Shown: positions 15,331 to 16,689 of the stretch, one piece after another
Layout of the letters: each line of letters opens with the position of its first letter
Position numbering within the stretch: position 1 is the first letter of the stretch
Source of the DNA: an uncultured Muribaculaceae bacterium
GTDB lineage: Bacteria; Bacteroidota; Bacteroidia; Bacteroidales; Muribaculaceae
Length of the DNA stretch: 16,689 nt
NCBI GenBank assembly: GCA_910583675.1
Contig: CAJTYH010000048.1
Span: 1-16,689, forward strand
Reading direction: 5' to 3'
Position numbers and translations under genes: made by a program
The notes under the pieces: generated by a model
Told to the model about the DNA's origin: nothing
The model's input: only the letters and a program-made list of their open reading frames with translations
Database searches by the model: none

Positions 15331-16551
15331 ATGGCTGTCAAACAGAAAAAATTGATGCTACTTGGTGGCCTGAGGTATCTGCTGCCTGTCATTGATGCAG
15401 CTCATAAAATGGGGCATCATGTCATTACTGTGGATTATCTTCCTGGTAACATCGCGCATAAGTATTCTGATGAATTCCATAATGTAAGTATCCTTGACAA
15501 AGAAGCGATCCTTGAATTGGCAAGAAATTTGCAAATAGACGGAATAATGTCCTTTGCGGTTGACCCAGGGGTTGTTACGGCAGCCTATGTGGCTGAGAAA
15601 CTCGGTTTGCCTTTTCAAGGTTCTTATGAATCAGTCAAGATACTTCAGGACAAGTCGTTGTTTAGGAAATTTCTTGCCGATAACGGTTTTAATGTGCCGA
15701 ATGCTAAAGGTTATGGCAATAAGGAAGACGCATTGGCGGATAAGGACTATTATAATTGGCCAGTGATAGTTAAGCCTGTGGATTCGGCAGGAAGCAAAGG
15801 CGTAAGTCGTGTGGATGATCCTACTGATCTTGAGGCTGCAATAGAATATGCATTGAGCGAATCTCACAACGGTCATTTCATCATAGAGGACTTTTTGGAA
15901 AAAGAAGGCCATTCTTCCGATTCGGAGGGGTTTACTGTTGACGGGAATCTGGTGTTCTGTTCCTTCTCTGATCAGCGCTTTGATGCAAACGCTAAAAATC
16001 CATATACACCATCAGCTTACAGCTGGCCTTCCACGATGCCTGAATCTGCCCAAAAAGAATTGACATCAGAACTTCAACGTCTGATGAAGCTCTTGGACAT
16101 GCGTTCTGGAATCTATAACATAGAAACACGCCTCTGTAAAAATGGCAAGCCGTATATAATGGAGGTATCACCCCGTGGAGGTGGCAATCGCCTTGCGGAA
16201 ATGTTAAGGTATGCCACTGGAGTAGATCTGATAGCGAATGCTGTCCGGGCTGCAGTAGGGGATGGTGATATATTTTTTAATGAACAAAAACAAAAATGGG
16301 ATAAAAGTTATATTGCAGAAATCATATTGCATGCTGATAAGAAAGGCATTTTCAAAAAACTTGAAATTTCATCAGAGATCAAAACTAACGTTATTGAAGA
16401 AGATCTATGGGTTGAGGTAGATGATCTTGTTGATGATTTTACTGGAGCAAATACTGCAATAGGGACTATAGTATTGCACTTCGAAGATAAGCAGAAGTTT
16501 AATATGTTCTCAAATTCACAGACATCCTTATGTAAAGTTGTTGTGGATTAA
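15331..16551 (+). CDS. ATP-grasp ligase (carboxylate-amine type)
   Basis: Cytoplasmic ATP-grasp enzyme, 406 aa, which forms an amide bond through an acyl-phosphate. The N-terminal pre-ATP-grasp domain begins with KLMLLGGLRYLLPVIDAA (7-24), a nucleotide-binding-like start. The central ATP-grasp fold has PVIVKPVD (144-151, Lys148), a glycine-rich loop SAGSKGVS (152-159) and IIEDFLE (184-190). The metal-binding end is YIMEVSPRGGGNRLAE (275-290), with Glu278 and Asn286 as likely magnesium ligands. Beside a sugar aminotransferase it may acylate an amino sugar with an amino acid or amidate a sugar acid; this is inference. The gene is markedly AT-rich relative to the genes before it, suggesting separate origin. 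An amino-acid or peptide ligase of other function cannot be excluded. Confidence 0.85.
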   Translation: MAVKQKKLMLLGGLRYLLPVIDAAHKMGHHVITVDYLPGNIAHKYSDEFHNVSILDKEAILELARNLQIDGIMSFAVDPGVVTAAYVAEKLGLPFQGSYESVKILQDKSLFRKFLADNGFNVPNAKGYGNKEDALADKDYYNWPVIVKPVDSAGSKGVSRVDDPTDLEAAIEYALSESHNGHFIIEDFLEKEGHSSDSEGFTVDGNLVFCSFSDQRFDANAKNPYTPSAYSWPSTMPESAQKELTSELQRLMKLLDMRSGIYNIETRLCKNGKPYIMEVSPRGGGNRLAEMLRYATGVDLIANAVRAAVGDGDIFFNEQKQKWDKSYIAEIILHADKKGIFKKLEISSEIKTNVIEEDLWVEVDDLVDDFTGANTAIGTIVLHFEDKQKFNMFSNSQTSLCKVVVD

Positions 16552-16562
16552 GCGATTTTAAA

Positions 16563-16598
16563 TTGCGTAATGATGAAATCGTTAGTATGATTGCGCAA
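16563..16598 (+). terminator. Stem-loop after the ATP-grasp gene, possible terminator
   Basis: TTGCGTAAT (16563-16571) pairs with ATTGCGCAA (16590-16598) over 9 bp with one G-T pair and an 18-nt loop, 11 nt after the stop codon. The sequence behind it is T-rich (GTATTTAACGTTTTATGG) but lacks a solid U-run, so termination is only possible. From 16599 to the right edge I see no gene start. Confidence 0.3.
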
Positions 16599-16689
16599 GA
16601 GTGTATTTAACGTTTTATGGTAAAATATCAGATGTTTAAGAGGGTGTTTAATAACAAGTGTTAACGCCACTACATAAAAAAAGCCTCCA

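Noticed and set aside
1..16689. CRISPR array, prophage or toxin-antitoxin module
   Set aside because: No regularly spaced repeats, cas genes, phage structural genes or paired small toxin and antitoxin genes were seen on either strand.

Overview
The window looks like a chromosomal piece of a Bacteroidales bacterium; a gut Muribaculaceae-type genome is my best guess, but only the order is well supported. Evidence: several promoters of the Bacteroidetes form (TTG/TTTG at -33, TAnnTTTG at -7), weak or absent Shine-Dalgarno sequences before most genes, a UpxY-type antiterminator heading a polysaccharide locus, and lipoproteins with Bacteroidetes-like lipoboxes.

Layout. (1) 1-53, minus strand: 5' part of a tRNA-Lys(CTT) running off the left edge, with its promoter at 97-128. 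(2) 129-813: gene-poor stretch with only two doubtful reading frames. (3) 7457 down to 814, minus strand: a compact seven-gene operon, TetR regulator - TolC-like outer membrane protein - HlyD-like lipoprotein adaptor - two ABC ATPases - two ABC-2 permeases. Gene content and order match the E. coli cecR-ybhG-ybhF-ybhS-ybhR exporter system plus an outer membrane channel, except that the double ATPase YbhF is two overlapping genes here. A promoter with a perfect 7-bp-arm inverted repeat over its predicted start site precedes the regulator gene, which suggests autorepression of the whole operon. (4) 7810-8394, plus strand: a free-standing prolyl-tRNA deacylase (YbaK/ProX type) with its own promoter. 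(5) 8486-16551, plus strand: start of a capsule/exopolysaccharide operon, with a promoter, a strongly folded leader of about 220 nt, a UpxY antiterminator, a 215-nt gap, then a Wza-like export lipoprotein, a Wzc-like tyrosine kinase, a Wzx-like flippase, a DegT-family sugar aminotransferase and an ATP-grasp ligase. (6) 16552-16689: a stem-loop and possibly the edge of an insertion sequence.

How the genes work together. The exporter operon would form a regulated tripartite efflux pump: permeases and ATPases in the inner membrane, a lipoprotein adaptor, and a TolC-type outer membrane duct. In the polysaccharide operon, UpxY would bind RNA polymerase in the leader and let it read through the long operon. 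The flippase would move lipid-linked repeat units across the inner membrane, and the kinase and export lipoprotein would control chain length and export. The aminotransferase and ATP-grasp ligase probably make and decorate an amino sugar. Glycosyltransferases and the polymerase are not in the window and presumably lie beyond its right edge.

Most worth a second look: the folded leader before upxY (a 5'-terminal hairpin followed by a possible three-way junction); the two ABC ATPases whose missing motifs fall on the same composite nucleotide site; the operator of the exporter operon; and the sharp base-composition break between the aminotransferase and ATP-grasp genes. I found no CRISPR array, phage gene or clearly novel system.
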